64,000 nt of DNA from JAKALD01 sp963817785 (GCA_963817785.1 CAWFPL010000008.1:124001-188000), one strand, 5' to 3'; shown: positions 43,473 to 52,747, counted from the stretch's first letter. Made by a program: numbers and translations. The notes: generated by a model not told the origin, from the letters alone.

Positions 43473-45197
43473 ATGCAGGAAACTAGTGAAGAGCAGCAGC
43501 CTCAAGAACCGCAGTGGAGCACCCGCACTTACGGCCCGAAGGCGCTTTACAAGTCCAGCGGCTTTACGTCCAAAGAACTGGCTCTGCCTCGCGTCGCCAT
43601 CATCAATTCCTGGAGCGAGCAATCTCCCGGCCATTCCCATCTCCGAGCGGTCGCCGACGGCGTCAAAGCAGGCGTTCGCATGGCCGGCGGCATGCCGGTG
43701 GAAATCGACGTTCCCGGTCTGTGCTCCGTGCTTCACAAGAACCCCGAAGACCTGCTCTACGACATGCCGCAGCGCGAAGCCGTTCTGGCCGCCGCCGAGT
43801 CCTCGCTGCGGGTCACCGCGTGCGACGGCTGGGTGGGCATCGGTTCCTGCGACAAGATCATCCCCGGCATCATCTTGACCGCGCTGCGCTTGAACAGACC
43901 GTTCATCTTCCTGGGGGGCGGCCAGATGATGCCATCCGATTGGGAAGGCGAGCGCGCCGGATTTGTCCACGGGCAGGACATTCTGCGCAAGACAATGGAG
44001 AAGAGCAGGGGCAAGGAGAATATCGATGCATTTATGGCGAGCATGGTGGAAGAGGTGACCAACTGCGTCGGCTGCTCTGGCGGCGCATGCAATGAACTCA
44101 CCACGGGGAACACTTTGGCCGTCCTGACCGAAGCCATGGGCATCTCGTTGCCCGGCTCGGCCACGTCTCTGGCCGTTTCCTCGGAGAAGATCTGGCAGGC
44201 CAAAGCCACTGGCGAGGCCATCATGGACCTCGCTCGCAGAAACGTTCGCCCGCGCGACATCATTACGCTCAATTCCATGAAGAACGCCATCGCAGTGGAC
44301 ATGGCGACCGCCGGCGGCACCAACTCGGTCGTGCATCTACAATCCTATGCGCATGAGGCCGGCATTCCTTTGACTCTCGATATCTGGAACGAAATCGGCC
44401 GCAAGGTCCCCGCCATCGCCAACGTCGCGCCGTCCGGTCCTCACGTGCTTTACGACTATCACAGAGTGGGCGGTACTCCGGCCGTCATGAAACGCATCCG
44501 AAAGCATCTGGACGAATCCTGCCTCACCGTCACCGGTCAGACCGTCGAACAGAACCTCGCTGCTGTAAGAACGGTCAGGTCCGACGTCATTCGCGAATTG
44601 GATGACCCCATCTGGCCAGAGGGCGCGATCGCCATTCTGAGAGGCAATTTGGCGCCTCGCGGCGCCGCCACCCGCCATACCGTAGTTGCCGACAAGGACC
44701 TGCTGCAAAGGACTTACACCGCCCGCGTCTTCGACGGCAACCAGGCTGCTATCAAAGGCATTCTCTCCGGCAAGGTCAAGCCGGGTGATGCCGTGGTGGC
44801 GCGCTATTGCGGCCCGCGGGGGGGACCCGCCATGACCGAGTGTTACCGCGTGGTCGCGTCGCTGAAAGACGCCGCGATCAGAAATGCGATCGTCATTTCG
44901 GACGGACGCTTTTCCGGTTTCACCCAGGGGTATCTGGCTATTGGTCACGTTTGCCCGGAAGCGCAAATCGGCGGGCCGCTGTCGCTGGTTGAGGACGGCG
45001 ACCAGATTGAAGTGGATATTCCAAGACGGAAGTTGCAGTTAAAGGTCTCAAGTGCCGAGCTCAGAAAGCGTAAAGCCAAGTGGAAAGCTCCCGATCAGTC
45101 CAAGGTTAGTGGTTTGCTGACCATGTACGCCAAACTCGCCTTGCAAGCCGACAAGGGTGGTGGGTGGCCGATCAATATGACCGACGGCGACGATTGA
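43473..45197 (+). CDS. IlvD/Edd-family dehydratase
   Basis: Predicted 574 residues, with AAGAGGAG before ATG. The family motifs are present: INSWSEQSPGHSHLRAVADGV, DGWVGIGSCDKIIPGI (cluster Cys), NCVGCSGGACNELTTGNT (cluster Cys), and YCGPRGGPAMTE, ISDGRFSGFTQGYLAIGHV. The enzyme removes water from dihydroxy acids or sugar acids using an Fe-S cluster. The PGHSHL segment lacks the first Cys, as in the E. coli IlvD form (PGHVHL). No valine or sugar-acid genes are adjacent, so the substrate is open. Confidence 0.9.
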   Translation: MQETSEEQQPQEPQWSTRTYGPKALYKSSGFTSKELALPRVAIINSWSEQSPGHSHLRAVADGVKAGVRMAGGMPVEIDVPGLCSVLHKNPEDLLYDMPQREAVLAAAESSLRVTACDGWVGIGSCDKIIPGIILTALRLNRPFIFLGGGQMMPSDWEGERAGFVHGQDILRKTMEKSRGKENIDAFMASMVEEVTNCVGCSGGACNELTTGNTLAVLTEAMGISLPGSATSLAVSSEKIWQAKATGEAIMDLARRNVRPRDIITLNSMKNAIAVDMATAGGTNSVVHLQSYAHEAGIPLTLDIWNEIGRKVPAIANVAPSGPHVLYDYHRVGGTPAVMKRIRKHLDESCLTVTGQTVEQNLAAVRTVRSDVIRELDDPIWPEGAIAILRGNLAPRGAATRHTVVADKDLLQRTYTARVFDGNQAAIKGILSGKVKPGDAVVARYCGPRGGPAMTECYRVVASLKDAAIRNAIVISDGRFSGFTQGYLAIGHVCPEAQIGGPLSLVEDGDQIEVDIPRRKLQLKVSSAELRKRKAKWKAPDQSKVSGLLTMYAKLALQADKGGGWPINMTDGDD

Positions 45198-45518
45198 GCA
45201 TTTCAATCGAGCTGACCTTCAACGCCGGCGTGTGGCCAAACGCCTGATGCAAGAAGAGCTGTCATCGCGCGAACGGCAGGTCCTGGCCGAGAGCCGCCGG
45301 CTGCGGATGTCTCCAATCGGCAAGTGTAGACCCCGCCCAGCGTCCGCACCCGCCCGAGCAGGCGTTCCCCCGTGGCTCGAGCAGCGGTGCTTCAGGTCCC
45401 GCAATAATCGGCGACCGTGGACGCTGGACTCAGCGCGGCGAGACGCGCTCCGCCGTGGTGCGAGGTAACGAACGGTGATGGTCGGGTGCTCAAAGGGCAG
45501 GATCCAGCTTCACGCGCG
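45198..45518. other. no supported gene
   Basis: About 320 bases between convergent genes. No hairpin terminator or repeat was found; the open frames present lack ribosome-binding sites. Confidence 0.4.
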
Positions 45519-46031
45519 TCAATCTTCAGCGTCCCGATCGTCGTTGGGCGTTCTGCGGCGCTTATCCCGCTCCGCGAAAAAGTCTACGACGTTGCTGGGG
45601 CGCACTTGGCGGGTAAGCCATACGTAAAATGCTTCGGTCTCCTCACCGGAAACGCCGGACAAGGCCTCATTCCAATCCTGAGTGATATCGGCAGCGGCCA
45701 ACTCCGGCAAATCCTTCAGCCAGATTGGCGCAATGAAAGTGCCTTCGCCTTCATCGAGATCCGCCTGCAGCAGAGCATACGCATGCCGCCCATCGCGCAC
45801 ATACTCGAGAACATCAGCCTCGGAGTCTCCCTCTGCTTCCTCCTGCGAGAGCGCCATCTCGACCACGGGTGGCTCCCTCTCGGTTTCGAGCTGCGCCCAG
45901 TCCTCTTCGGAAAGTTGCTCGGCCTTTCCCAGAGCTGAGCGCATCGCCTCCTCCTCGGATCGTGCCTCGATGGCGAGCATCGCACGGTGGAAAGTCGGGC
46001 GCATCACGCGAACGTAGTACCTCGATTTCAT
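45519..46031 (-). CDS. hypothetical acidic protein
   Basis: Predicted 170 residues. MKSRYYVRVMRPTFHRAMLAIEARSEEEAMRSAL starts with a beta strand and an amphipathic helix, as in small ferredoxin-like domains. The middle is very acidic and the end basic (AERDKRRRTPNDDRD). No membrane segment or enzymatic motif. Family not recognised; the good overall composition supports a real gene. Confidence 0.65.
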   Translation of the reverse strand: MKSRYYVRVMRPTFHRAMLAIEARSEEEAMRSALGKAEQLSEEDWAQLETEREPPVVEMALSQEEAEGDSEADVLEYVRDGRHAYALLQADLDEGEGTFIAPIWLKDLPELAAADITQDWNEALSGVSGEETEAFYVWLTRQVRPSNVVDFFAERDKRRRTPNDDRDAED

Positions 46032-46388
46032 GAGAGTAACGCCTCAGTCGCTGTTGACGGAGTAACGGCTTCCGTGGGATGTTTAGCCCCACGGCGTAGC
46101 CGACGCCGAACTCCGAGCGGATCCCGCCCAGCAGGATCCCTCAAGCGGAGCAAAGGGAAGCAGACTCCTCCGGCTCACCCGGTCGTGCGTCTCATCGCAG
46201 CGCAGCCCAAGACGGGGCGGCCGAGGCAGCGCGAAGCGTGGAGAAGCGATGACCATCCATCGAGATTTTAAGAGAATTATCCGCGAGCGCCAGAGGAAAA
46301 CCGATCAGGGTGTGCGATTCTGTTGGGATGCCGTTCGCCCTCGCCGAAGCGGGGAAGCGACTCCGGGGCACGAGGCCTTGGATCACGC
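46032..46388. other. divergent intergenic region
   Basis: About 360 bases between divergent genes, where both promoters should lie. No recognisable operator or repeat. Confidence 0.4.
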
Positions 46389-46709
46389 GTGAGCTCGAAG
46401 CCCCCGCGCATCGGCGATCGGTTGCAGGAATGGATCACGGCACGCAAGCGCCACCACCTCTCGCACGCCCACGTGCAAATGGCTCGGGAGCTTGGCATGA
46501 ACCCCAGGAAACTCGGCAACCTCGATAACGCCGACCAGGAGCCCTGGAAGCTGCCGCTGCCAGCCTTCATCGAATCGCTTTACCGGAAGCGTTTTGGTAA
46601 GGATCGTCCCGACGTGGTGCATTCGATTGAGGAGCGCGCCCGCCATCTGGAACAGAAAAAGGCTGCCCGGCGCGAGGCACGACGGTTGAGGCGCGAGGAA
46701 GCGCCGTGA
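46389..46709 (+). CDS. conserved hypothetical basic protein
   Basis: 106 residues if started at the GTG at 46389; the frame is open upstream but of poor composition. RIGDRLQEWITARKRHHLSHAHVQMARELGMNPRKLGNLDN is followed by PLPAFIESLYRKRFGK, SIEERARHLEQKKAARREARRLRREE. I recognise this as a recurring conserved hypothetical of proteobacterial accessory DNA. The helical middle could bind nucleic acid. Function unknown. Confidence 0.7.
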   Translation: MSSKPPRIGDRLQEWITARKRHHLSHAHVQMARELGMNPRKLGNLDNADQEPWKLPLPAFIESLYRKRFGKDRPDVVHSIEERARHLEQKKAARREARRLRREEAP

Positions 46710-47230
46710 CCGATGGTCCTGCGGCGCGGTCCTGTGCTCCGGTGTCAGGCGTTGCGAGGCTCCGCTCGGCCATGCCGCGAGGGACGGGGATGATGAGGAT
46801 GGCGGTTCGCGAACTATCACCTGGAGCTCGCGCTCGACCTCGATCGAAAGAGATGTACTGTCGCTCCGGCGGAGTTGTCGGCCCGGGGACCTTCGCGACG
46901 ATGGCACTATAGGTAACGTCGTCGGGCGCTCGGCAGGTCTCCAGCGCCGGCCATGACCCCCTTGGCTCTATACGCGACGCCCCGCTGCGACGGCGTCTCG
47001 TCGGGCAGCAATCGGCCAAAAGCGGTCACCTGTGTCAGACCTAACCTTGAAGCCGCGCGCGATGCGGGCCGCGCCGGCGACCATAGCGCGGAGCTTTTCC
47101 TGCAGGCAGGCGAGCGAGTCGCGCGAGCGATCGGAGCCGTAGGCGTCGGGGCGGGCTTGCTTCTGGTTAATCGCACGAGCCGTCGGAATCGGATGACTCG
47201 ACCGCATCGTGCCAGGAGAATTCAAGACCG
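46710..47230. other. no supported gene
   Basis: About 520 bases with only artefactual open frames. I see no RNA gene, repeat or clear terminator. Confidence 0.4.
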
Positions 47231-48145
47231 CTACCAGCCCGTTTCCCATGCAGGGACAGGCGTGAAGCGCTCGACCAGGAAATCGATCAACGCGCGCACG
47301 CGCGACGGCAGCGTGGCGTTCGGCAGATAGACCAAGTAGATGGCGCTCTCCGGCACGACCTGAAACTCGCGCAGCACCGGCACCAGCTGGCGTCGGCGCA
47401 AGGTGTCGCTCACCATGTAAAGGGGCAGGATGCCAATTCCCAGTCCGGCGGTCACGGCCGCGCGAACGGCTTCCATTTCATCGGTTTCGAGGACGCCTGC
47501 GACCTGTGCCGAGTATTTCCGCCCGTTCCGGCGCAGGGTCCATCGTCCGTTGGGAGCAAGCGGCGGAAACACGACTGCGTCGTGATCGGGAAGATCCTCG
47601 AGCCGGCGTGGCGTGCCGCGCCGCTTGAGGTACGCAGGCGAAGCGCACAGCACGGCACGGTTGGCGGCGAGCTTTCGCGCCACCAGGTCCGGCGCCGGAT
47701 CGAAGGACACGCGGATGCCGACGTCGAATCCCTCGCCGCCCAGGTCGAGCGCGCGATTACTGCATGAGAGCTTGACACGGATCTTCGGATACTTTCGATG
47801 GAGCTCTGGCAGCGCCGGCAGCACATGCCGGACCGCGAACGCCTGTGCGGCCGTGACCCTCACGAGCCCGGCCGGCTCGGACTGGGTTCGGCTCAGGCGC
47901 TCCGACGCGAGCTCTGCCTCCTGCACGATCCTGGCGCAGTGCTCGTAGAACACCGCGCCGGCATCGGTCAGGCTGAGCTTGCGCGTGGACCGGTTGAGCA
48001 GCTTCGCCGACAGCGAGCGCTCGAGCGCGCTCACGTGCCGACTTGCGAGCGACTTCGACATGCCGAGCTTGTCCGCGGCGGCGGAGAAGCTCTTCGCTTC
48101 CACTACCTGCGCGAACACGCGCATCCCGTTCAGGCGGTCTTTCAT
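47231..48145 (-). CDS. LysR-family transcriptional regulator
   Basis: Predicted 304 residues. The N-terminal winged HTH (MRVFAQVVEAKSFSAAADKLGMSKSLASRHVSALERSL, then LLNRSTRKLSLTDAG) and a periplasmic-binding-protein-like effector domain follow the standard layout. The TRKLSLTDAGAVFYEHC sequence places it with the CrgA/DsdC-like short-linker members. No adjacent divergent target gene exists, because the intron lies upstream, so the regulated gene is not evident. Confidence 0.92.
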   Translation of the reverse strand: MKDRLNGMRVFAQVVEAKSFSAAADKLGMSKSLASRHVSALERSLSAKLLNRSTRKLSLTDAGAVFYEHCARIVQEAELASERLSRTQSEPAGLVRVTAAQAFAVRHVLPALPELHRKYPKIRVKLSCSNRALDLGGEGFDVGIRVSFDPAPDLVARKLAANRAVLCASPAYLKRRGTPRRLEDLPDHDAVVFPPLAPNGRWTLRRNGRKYSAQVAGVLETDEMEAVRAAVTAGLGIGILPLYMVSDTLRRRQLVPVLREFQVVPESAIYLVYLPNATLPSRVRALIDFLVERFTPVPAWETGW

Positions 48146-48237
48146 TAGGCTGGTTTTTGCAACAATAGGTTTCAGTAAACACTATTTCTCATATCTTCGC
48201 AATTCCGTACATTCTCTCCCGGCAGCGACAACCCCTC

Positions 48238-50145
48238 GTCGGAGTAGGAATGACCATCGCTGATCACCCCCTCCACAGATCCGGACGAGCGGCTTTCCCG
48301 CATCCGGCTCTTGCCTCAGGTGATGACGCCGAAGCGGCGTAGAGGATAGGGATGGCACACGCGGGCAAGAGGGAGCCAACGCTTGAGCAGACGCCGCATG
48401 CGGTCCCATCGCACGCGACCGTTCTGGCTGCGCCGGCACAGCGCGCGATGCCAGAGCCGGCCCACTTGGAACCGGAACACCTGCAGCGCCGGGCTGTTCA
48501 TGGGCACCCCGTAATAGCGGATGTGCCCCCCAACAACCGTGCCCAGCCATTGGCCCTGTGCAGGGATAGGCGCATGCATGCGTCGCCGCAGCTCGGCTTT
48601 CACCGCACGCAGCTTCGCCTGCAGGCGCTTGCGCATCGTCTGCCGCAAGACCGTGAATCGTCCGTTGCTTCGCTTGGTCGCGCAGATGTGCGTGAAGCCA
48701 AGGAAGTTGAACGTCTCGGGCTTGCCCAAACCCCGACGGGCGCGGCGCTCGGCGGCATACGGGCCGAACTCCAGCAGCCGGGTCTTCTCGGGATGCAGTT
48801 CCAGCTTGAACTTGGCCAACCGCTGGACCAGCTCGGCCCGGAACCGCTCGGCATCGGACTTCACCTGGAAGCCAAGCGCACTATCGTCCGCATAGCGCAC
48901 GACGATCATCTCGCCGCGCGCGTGCTTTCGACGCCACGCCCGTACCCACAGGTCAAACGCGTAGTGAAGGTAGATATTGGCCAAGAGCGGCGATGCGCTG
49001 CCGCCCTGCGGCGTACCTTCCTCCGTACGCGTGCGCTTGCCATCCTCCAGCACGCCCGCGTTCAGCCATTTCTGGATGAGATGCACGATGCGCCGGTCCG
49101 CGATGCGATGTTCGATGAACTTCACCAACCACCCGTGATCGATCGAATCGAAGAACCCACGGATGTCCACATCGAGCACCCAGTTCACCGGTCTCGTGAG
49201 CAACCCCACGTACAACGCATCCAGACAGTCATGCTGGCTGCGCCCGGGGCGAAACCCGTACGAGAACCCGAGGAAGTCCGTCTCGTAGATGGCGTTCAGC
49301 ACCTCGACGGCGGCACGCTGGACGAGCTTGTCCTCCAGCGATGTCACGCCCAGCGGGCGTTGCCCGCCGCCGTCCTTGGCGATGTAGGCCCTACGCACCG
49401 GCCTTGCCCGGTACGCTCCCCGCTTGAGCCGCTCCGAGAGGTCCCGGAGATGCTCTTCCAGGTCCTCGCCGTAGTGGCGCCAGGTCTCGCCGTCCACACC
49501 CGCGGCGGCTTCCTTCTTCAGGCTGAAGTAGGCCGTACGCAGCGTGTCCAAGCTATAGACATGGTGCAGGAGCGCGGTGAACCGCTTGGTCCTATCCTTC
49601 TTTGCCGCTTGACGTACCCGCTCGAGCGCACTTTGCACGCTCACCCGGCTCAGCGTCCGGAGCGCGTTTTGCTCGGGCAGGTTCTCTTTGGCCAGACCCC
49701 TTCCCTCCATCCCCTCCGCCACCGGCGAACCGGCCTTGTTCAGGGACTTCGCCGGTACTACGGGCCTGTCCGACTTCCCTTGTCCGTACATCATCGGCGT
49801 ACGTCTATCGACTTCCCGACACGGCCCGCTGCTCTGGGCGAACAAGGGATCTCCCGGCTCCCGCGCGAGGTGTTTGCGTACATGCTCGGGGTCTGTGACC
49901 GCGCGGGGTCCCGTCGCGTCTCGCGATATCGACGCGCCGGGTGTGGCCTTCCGCTTCTCCTTACAGCGTCGGCACCCCGGAGGAAGGTTCTTTCGCGGCT
50001 CAATACCCGGCCCGCACGTACCCCTGTCAACGCTTCGACGCCGCCCTTGCGGGCGGCTCCGCATGACTCGCGGCCGGTGTGGCTCGCTACACCTTCACCG
50101 TATGAAACTTTCATTCACAACACCTCGCCGGTTTAGCCGGCGCAC
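48238..50145 (-). mobile_element. group II intron with encoded reverse transcriptase
   Basis: On the minus strand it starts GTGCG (plus 50145) and ends CCTACTCCGAC (plus 48238). The catalytic domain V hairpin (GAGCCGGATGCGGGAAAGCC, then the pairing strand) is at 48278-48311, followed by domain VI. The reverse transcriptase ORF occupies domain IV. About 1.9 kb; the ends are read from consensus and could be off by a few bases. Confidence 0.85.
48316..49794 (-). CDS. ltrA: group II intron reverse transcriptase / maturase
   Basis: Predicted 492 residues from MMYGQGKSD; the open frame further upstream is intron RNA. The RT blocks are visible: AYFSLKKEAAAGVDG, RPLGVTSLEDKLVQRAA, GFRPGRSQHDCL, VLDVDIRGFFDSIDH, GTPQGGSASPLLANIYL, and the catalytic YADD. 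They are followed by the thumb and maturase (X) region with GFTHICATKRSNGRFTV. No HNH endonuclease domain is evident at the C-terminus. It looks intact, so the intron may be mobile. Confidence 0.93.
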   Translation of the reverse strand: MMYGQGKSDRPVVPAKSLNKAGSPVAEGMEGRGLAKENLPEQNALRTLSRVSVQSALERVRQAAKKDRTKRFTALLHHVYSLDTLRTAYFSLKKEAAAGVDGETWRHYGEDLEEHLRDLSERLKRGAYRARPVRRAYIAKDGGGQRPLGVTSLEDKLVQRAAVEVLNAIYETDFLGFSYGFRPGRSQHDCLDALYVGLLTRPVNWVLDVDIRGFFDSIDHGWLVKFIEHRIADRRIVHLIQKWLNAGVLEDGKRTRTEEGTPQGGSASPLLANIYLHYAFDLWVRAWRRKHARGEMIVVRYADDSALGFQVKSDAERFRAELVQRLAKFKLELHPEKTRLLEFGPYAAERRARRGLGKPETFNFLGFTHICATKRSNGRFTVLRQTMRKRLQAKLRAVKAELRRRMHAPIPAQGQWLGTVVGGHIRYYGVPMNSPALQVFRFQVGRLWHRALCRRSQNGRVRWDRMRRLLKRWLPLARVCHPYPLRRFGVIT

Positions 50146-50157
50146 AAGGAGATCGTC

Positions 50158-50586
50158 ATGAGCCAGCAGGTCGTCAAAATCGGGCAACTGGAAATCCGCT
50201 ATCTCGTCGAGGGCGCGCGGAACGGCGGACTGGGCGTGTTCGAGATGAAGGTCCCCGCCGGTGCGCACGTCCCCCCGCCGCACAGCCACACGGACAACGA
50301 GGAGTGCGTCTACGTGCTGGAAGGCACGCTCAGGTACTCGGTCGACGCAGAGACGCGGGACCTGAAGCCGGGCGAGTGGATGTCCACTCCGCGCGGCGCG
50401 GTGCACCACTTCAGCAATCAAGCGGCCGAAACCGCGCGCGTGCTCGTGATTCTCACGCCCGATATCGGCGAGGAGTACTTCCGCGAGGTCGCGGGCGTGG
50501 TGAACGCCGGCGGCCCGCCCGACCGCGCGAAACTCGGCCAGGTGATGGCCCGGTACGGGCTGCGTCCCGCCGCAGCGCAGCAATGA
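50158..50586 (+). CDS. cupin-domain protein
   Basis: Predicted 142 residues, with AAGGAG 8 bases before ATG. The cupin metal-binding motifs are present: PPPHSHTDNEECVYVLEGTLRYSVD (His, His, Glu) and PRGAVHHFSNQAAET (His). It is a small single-domain cupin of unknown substrate. The intron end lies only 12 bases before the start codon, just before the ribosome-binding site, so expression now depends on sequence within or across the intron. It overlaps the next gene by 4 bases (ATGA). Confidence 0.88.
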   Translation: MSQQVVKIGQLEIRYLVEGARNGGLGVFEMKVPAGAHVPPPHSHTDNEECVYVLEGTLRYSVDAETRDLKPGEWMSTPRGAVHHFSNQAAETARVLVILTPDIGEEYFREVAGVVNAGGPPDRAKLGQVMARYGLRPAAAQQ

Positions 50587-51038
50587 GCCGGACGAGCGGA
50601 CCCGAGCCCCGGCATGCGCTCCGATTTCATTCCCACGCGTACTTCGATTACGCCGCGCCGGAGCGGGCCGAGCAAGCGCGCGCGTTCAGGGAGCTCATCC
50701 GCCGCACGTTCGCGACGAATGCCCATCTGGAAGTGCGTGCGTTCCATGCGGCCCCGGCGGGGCCGCATCCGCTCGGCAGCTTCGAGGTGCTGTTCACGCG
50801 CGAAGCGTTCGCCGATTACGTCTCCTGGCTCATGTTCGCGCGGCCTCAGGAGATCGACATCCTTGTTCATCCCCTCACCGGGTCGCAGGTGCTCGATCAC
50901 ACCGCGCGCGCCCTGTGGCTCGGCGTCCCGCTGCCGCTCGACCGGCGGATGCTGGAGGAGGAAGACGCCCGGCGGCTCGCCTCCGGCGCCATGTGCCACA
51001 ACGCTGTTTGCATTCCCGCCTTCCAGGCGCGAACTTGA
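50583..51038 (+). CDS. DOPA 4,5-dioxygenase-family protein
   Basis: Predicted 151 residues, coupled to the cupin gene by ATGA. FHSHAYFD, FHAAPAGPHPLGSFEVLF and ILVHPLTGSQVLDHTARALWLGVPLPLD match the small DOPA-dioxygenase family, with His residues for metal and ring binding. The last 15 residues (MCHNAVCIPAFQART) are encoded by the dispersed repeat, so the natural C-terminus has been replaced or extended. Confidence 0.8.
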   Translation: MSRTSGPEPRHALRFHSHAYFDYAAPERAEQARAFRELIRRTFATNAHLEVRAFHAAPAGPHPLGSFEVLFTREAFADYVSWLMFARPQEIDILVHPLTGSQVLDHTARALWLGVPLPLDRRMLEEEDARRLASGAMCHNAVCIPAFQART

Positions 51039-51118
51039 ATGGTTGTGCCTAGCAGCGCCGCACGGTACCCTGAAACGCGCAGGTACCGCGCGCGTTCCGG
51101 GGCGTGGGCGCGAAGGAG
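50994..51118. repeat. dispersed repeat, copy C (long form)
   Basis: It matches copy B along its full length (TTTGCATTCC, CTTCCAGGCGCGAACTT, then the palindromic core, here with several substitutions) and overlaps the 3' end of the dioxygenase gene. Confidence 0.7.
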
Positions 51119-51246
51119 GCCCCCATCTCTCTGACGCACGCGTGACGCAAGGGCGCGCGATTGCTCACTTCGTCGTTTTCGAAGTTGATCTCCGGGACGC
51201 GAAGCGGTATCAGGAATGAGTCCGTCGACTCGGAGGCTCCAGACAT

Positions 51247-52272
51247 ATGGACAAGCAGCTCGACCCCTCCCACATCATGCAGACCGCCACCGCGTTCTGG
51301 GCCTCGAAAGTCCTCCTGACCGCGGTCGAGTTTGACCTGTTCACCACCGTTGGCGACGGCAGGCTTTCCGCGTCACAGCTCGGCGAGAAGCTTGGACTGC
51401 ATCCGCGCGGGACCTACGATTTCTTCGATGCGCTAGTGGCGCTCAAGTTTCTCGACCGAGAAGGAGACGGGCCGCAAGGCAAGTACACGAACACGCCCCA
51501 GACGGCGGCCTTCCTCGACAAGAAGAGCCCCACCTACATCGGCGGCCTGCCCGAGATGCTGAACGCGCGCCTGTTCGGGTTCTGGAACGACCTCGGCAAA
51601 GCGCTGAAGACCGGCAAACCGCAGAATGAGGTTAAGCACGGAGGCAAGCCGATCTTCGAGGCGCTGTATTCAAACCAGGCCTCGCTCGGCCAGTTTCTCG
51701 ACGCCATGACCGGTGCCCAAGCCGCCAATTTCGCCGCGCTGGCGGAGAAGTTCGACTTTTCGAAGTACAAGACCGTCAGCGACGTGGGAGGCGCCTTGGC
51801 CCTGCTCTCAAGAATTGTGGGGGCGCGCCATCTGCATCTGACATTCACCAGCTTCGATCTCCCGCCAGTTGCGCCACTCGCCGAGAAGCATATCAAGGCG
51901 GCGGGCATGGAAGGGCGGATCAAGGCGGTGGCGGGGGACTTCTTCAAGGACGACCTGCCCAAGGCGGACGTGATGACGATGGGCAATATCCTGCACGACT
52001 GGAACCTGGAGAACAAAAAGCTCCTGATCCGCAAGGCCTACGACGCGCTCCCCGAAGGCGGGGCCTTCATCGCGATCGAAAACCTGATCGACGACGCACG
52101 GCGGGAAAACGTCTTCGGCCTGCTGATGTCACTCAATATGCTGATCGAATTGGGCGACGCGTTCGACTACACCGGCGCCGACTTCCGCGCCTGGTGCAGC
52201 GAAGCGGGATTCAAGCGCTTCGAGATCATCGGCCTCGCCGGCCCGGCGAGCGCCGCGGTCGCGTACAAGTAG
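51247..52272 (+). CDS. O-methyltransferase family 2-like protein
   Basis: Predicted 341 residues. The N-terminal winged-helix dimerisation domain (FWASKVLLTAVEFDLFTTVGDGRLSASQLGEKLGL) and a SAM-binding Rossmann domain are of the acetylserotonin-methyltransferase / CrtF type. The Gly-rich motif is SDVGGALALL, and the catalytic-region block is VMTMGNILHDWNLENKKLLI. The usual DVGGGxG reads DVGGALA, so SAM binding may be weaker. Substrate unknown. Confidence 0.82.
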   Translation: MDKQLDPSHIMQTATAFWASKVLLTAVEFDLFTTVGDGRLSASQLGEKLGLHPRGTYDFFDALVALKFLDREGDGPQGKYTNTPQTAAFLDKKSPTYIGGLPEMLNARLFGFWNDLGKALKTGKPQNEVKHGGKPIFEALYSNQASLGQFLDAMTGAQAANFAALAEKFDFSKYKTVSDVGGALALLSRIVGARHLHLTFTSFDLPPVAPLAEKHIKAAGMEGRIKAVAGDFFKDDLPKADVMTMGNILHDWNLENKKLLIRKAYDALPEGGAFIAIENLIDDARRENVFGLLMSLNMLIELGDAFDYTGADFRAWCSEAGFKRFEIIGLAGPASAAVAYK

Positions 52273-52318
52273 CGGTCCGCCGGCCGGCGCCAGCATACGG
52301 TGAACGCAAGAGCGCCCG

Positions 52319-52451
52319 GCAGCGCGGCTCGGCGACCTGAAACACGCCGGCACCGGCTGCGTTTCGGGGCGGTGGTACGAAGGAATTTCCCATCCTTCAG
52401 CCGCACCCCATTTACCACCACGGTTCTCCCTCGGAGCGGCCGCTTTGGGTC
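52319..52451. repeat. dispersed repeat copy D followed by the second intergenic repeat
   Basis: 52319-52390 is a diverged copy of the palindromic core (GAAACACGCC...GCGTTTCGGGG). 52395-52451 repeats the segment found at 42899-42963 (CCTTCAGCCGCACC ... GGAGCGGCCGCTTTGGGTCG). Confidence 0.7.
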
Positions 52452-52602
52452 GAGGCTGTGTGAAAACGCAAGACAGTGTCCGCCACACGGCAAATCCGTT
52501 CTCTCAAAAAATCCAAAATGCAAAGAAACGCCTTCTAGAGGCCGCTACGTCGACTCATTAGCACTCCGCAAAAGAGAGTTCTAGCGTTTTCACACAGCCT
52601 CG
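52451..52602. mobile_element. MITE-like element, about 150 bp
   Basis: CGAGGCTGTGTGAAAACGC at the left end is repeated as an exact inverted copy at the right end (19 bp). The interior has no open frame. Size and ends are typical of a miniature inverted-repeat transposable element mobilised in trans. Confidence 0.75.
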
Positions 52603-52747
52603 GTCGGGTGCCGCCCGTCGCCGCTGACGAAAGCAGCTATTGACTCAGCGTACCACGGTAACGTCGGTAACCTGCGTGATACCAGTCATTCAACTGAGCC
52701 AACGCGAGCGGCGACTCTGGCCGAAAAGCAGAAGTCCGCTCATCGGC

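Noticed and set aside
48352..50136. 594-codon open frame antisense to the intron reverse transcriptase
   Set aside because: It lies entirely opposite a protein with all RT motifs and crosses the intron RNA domains.
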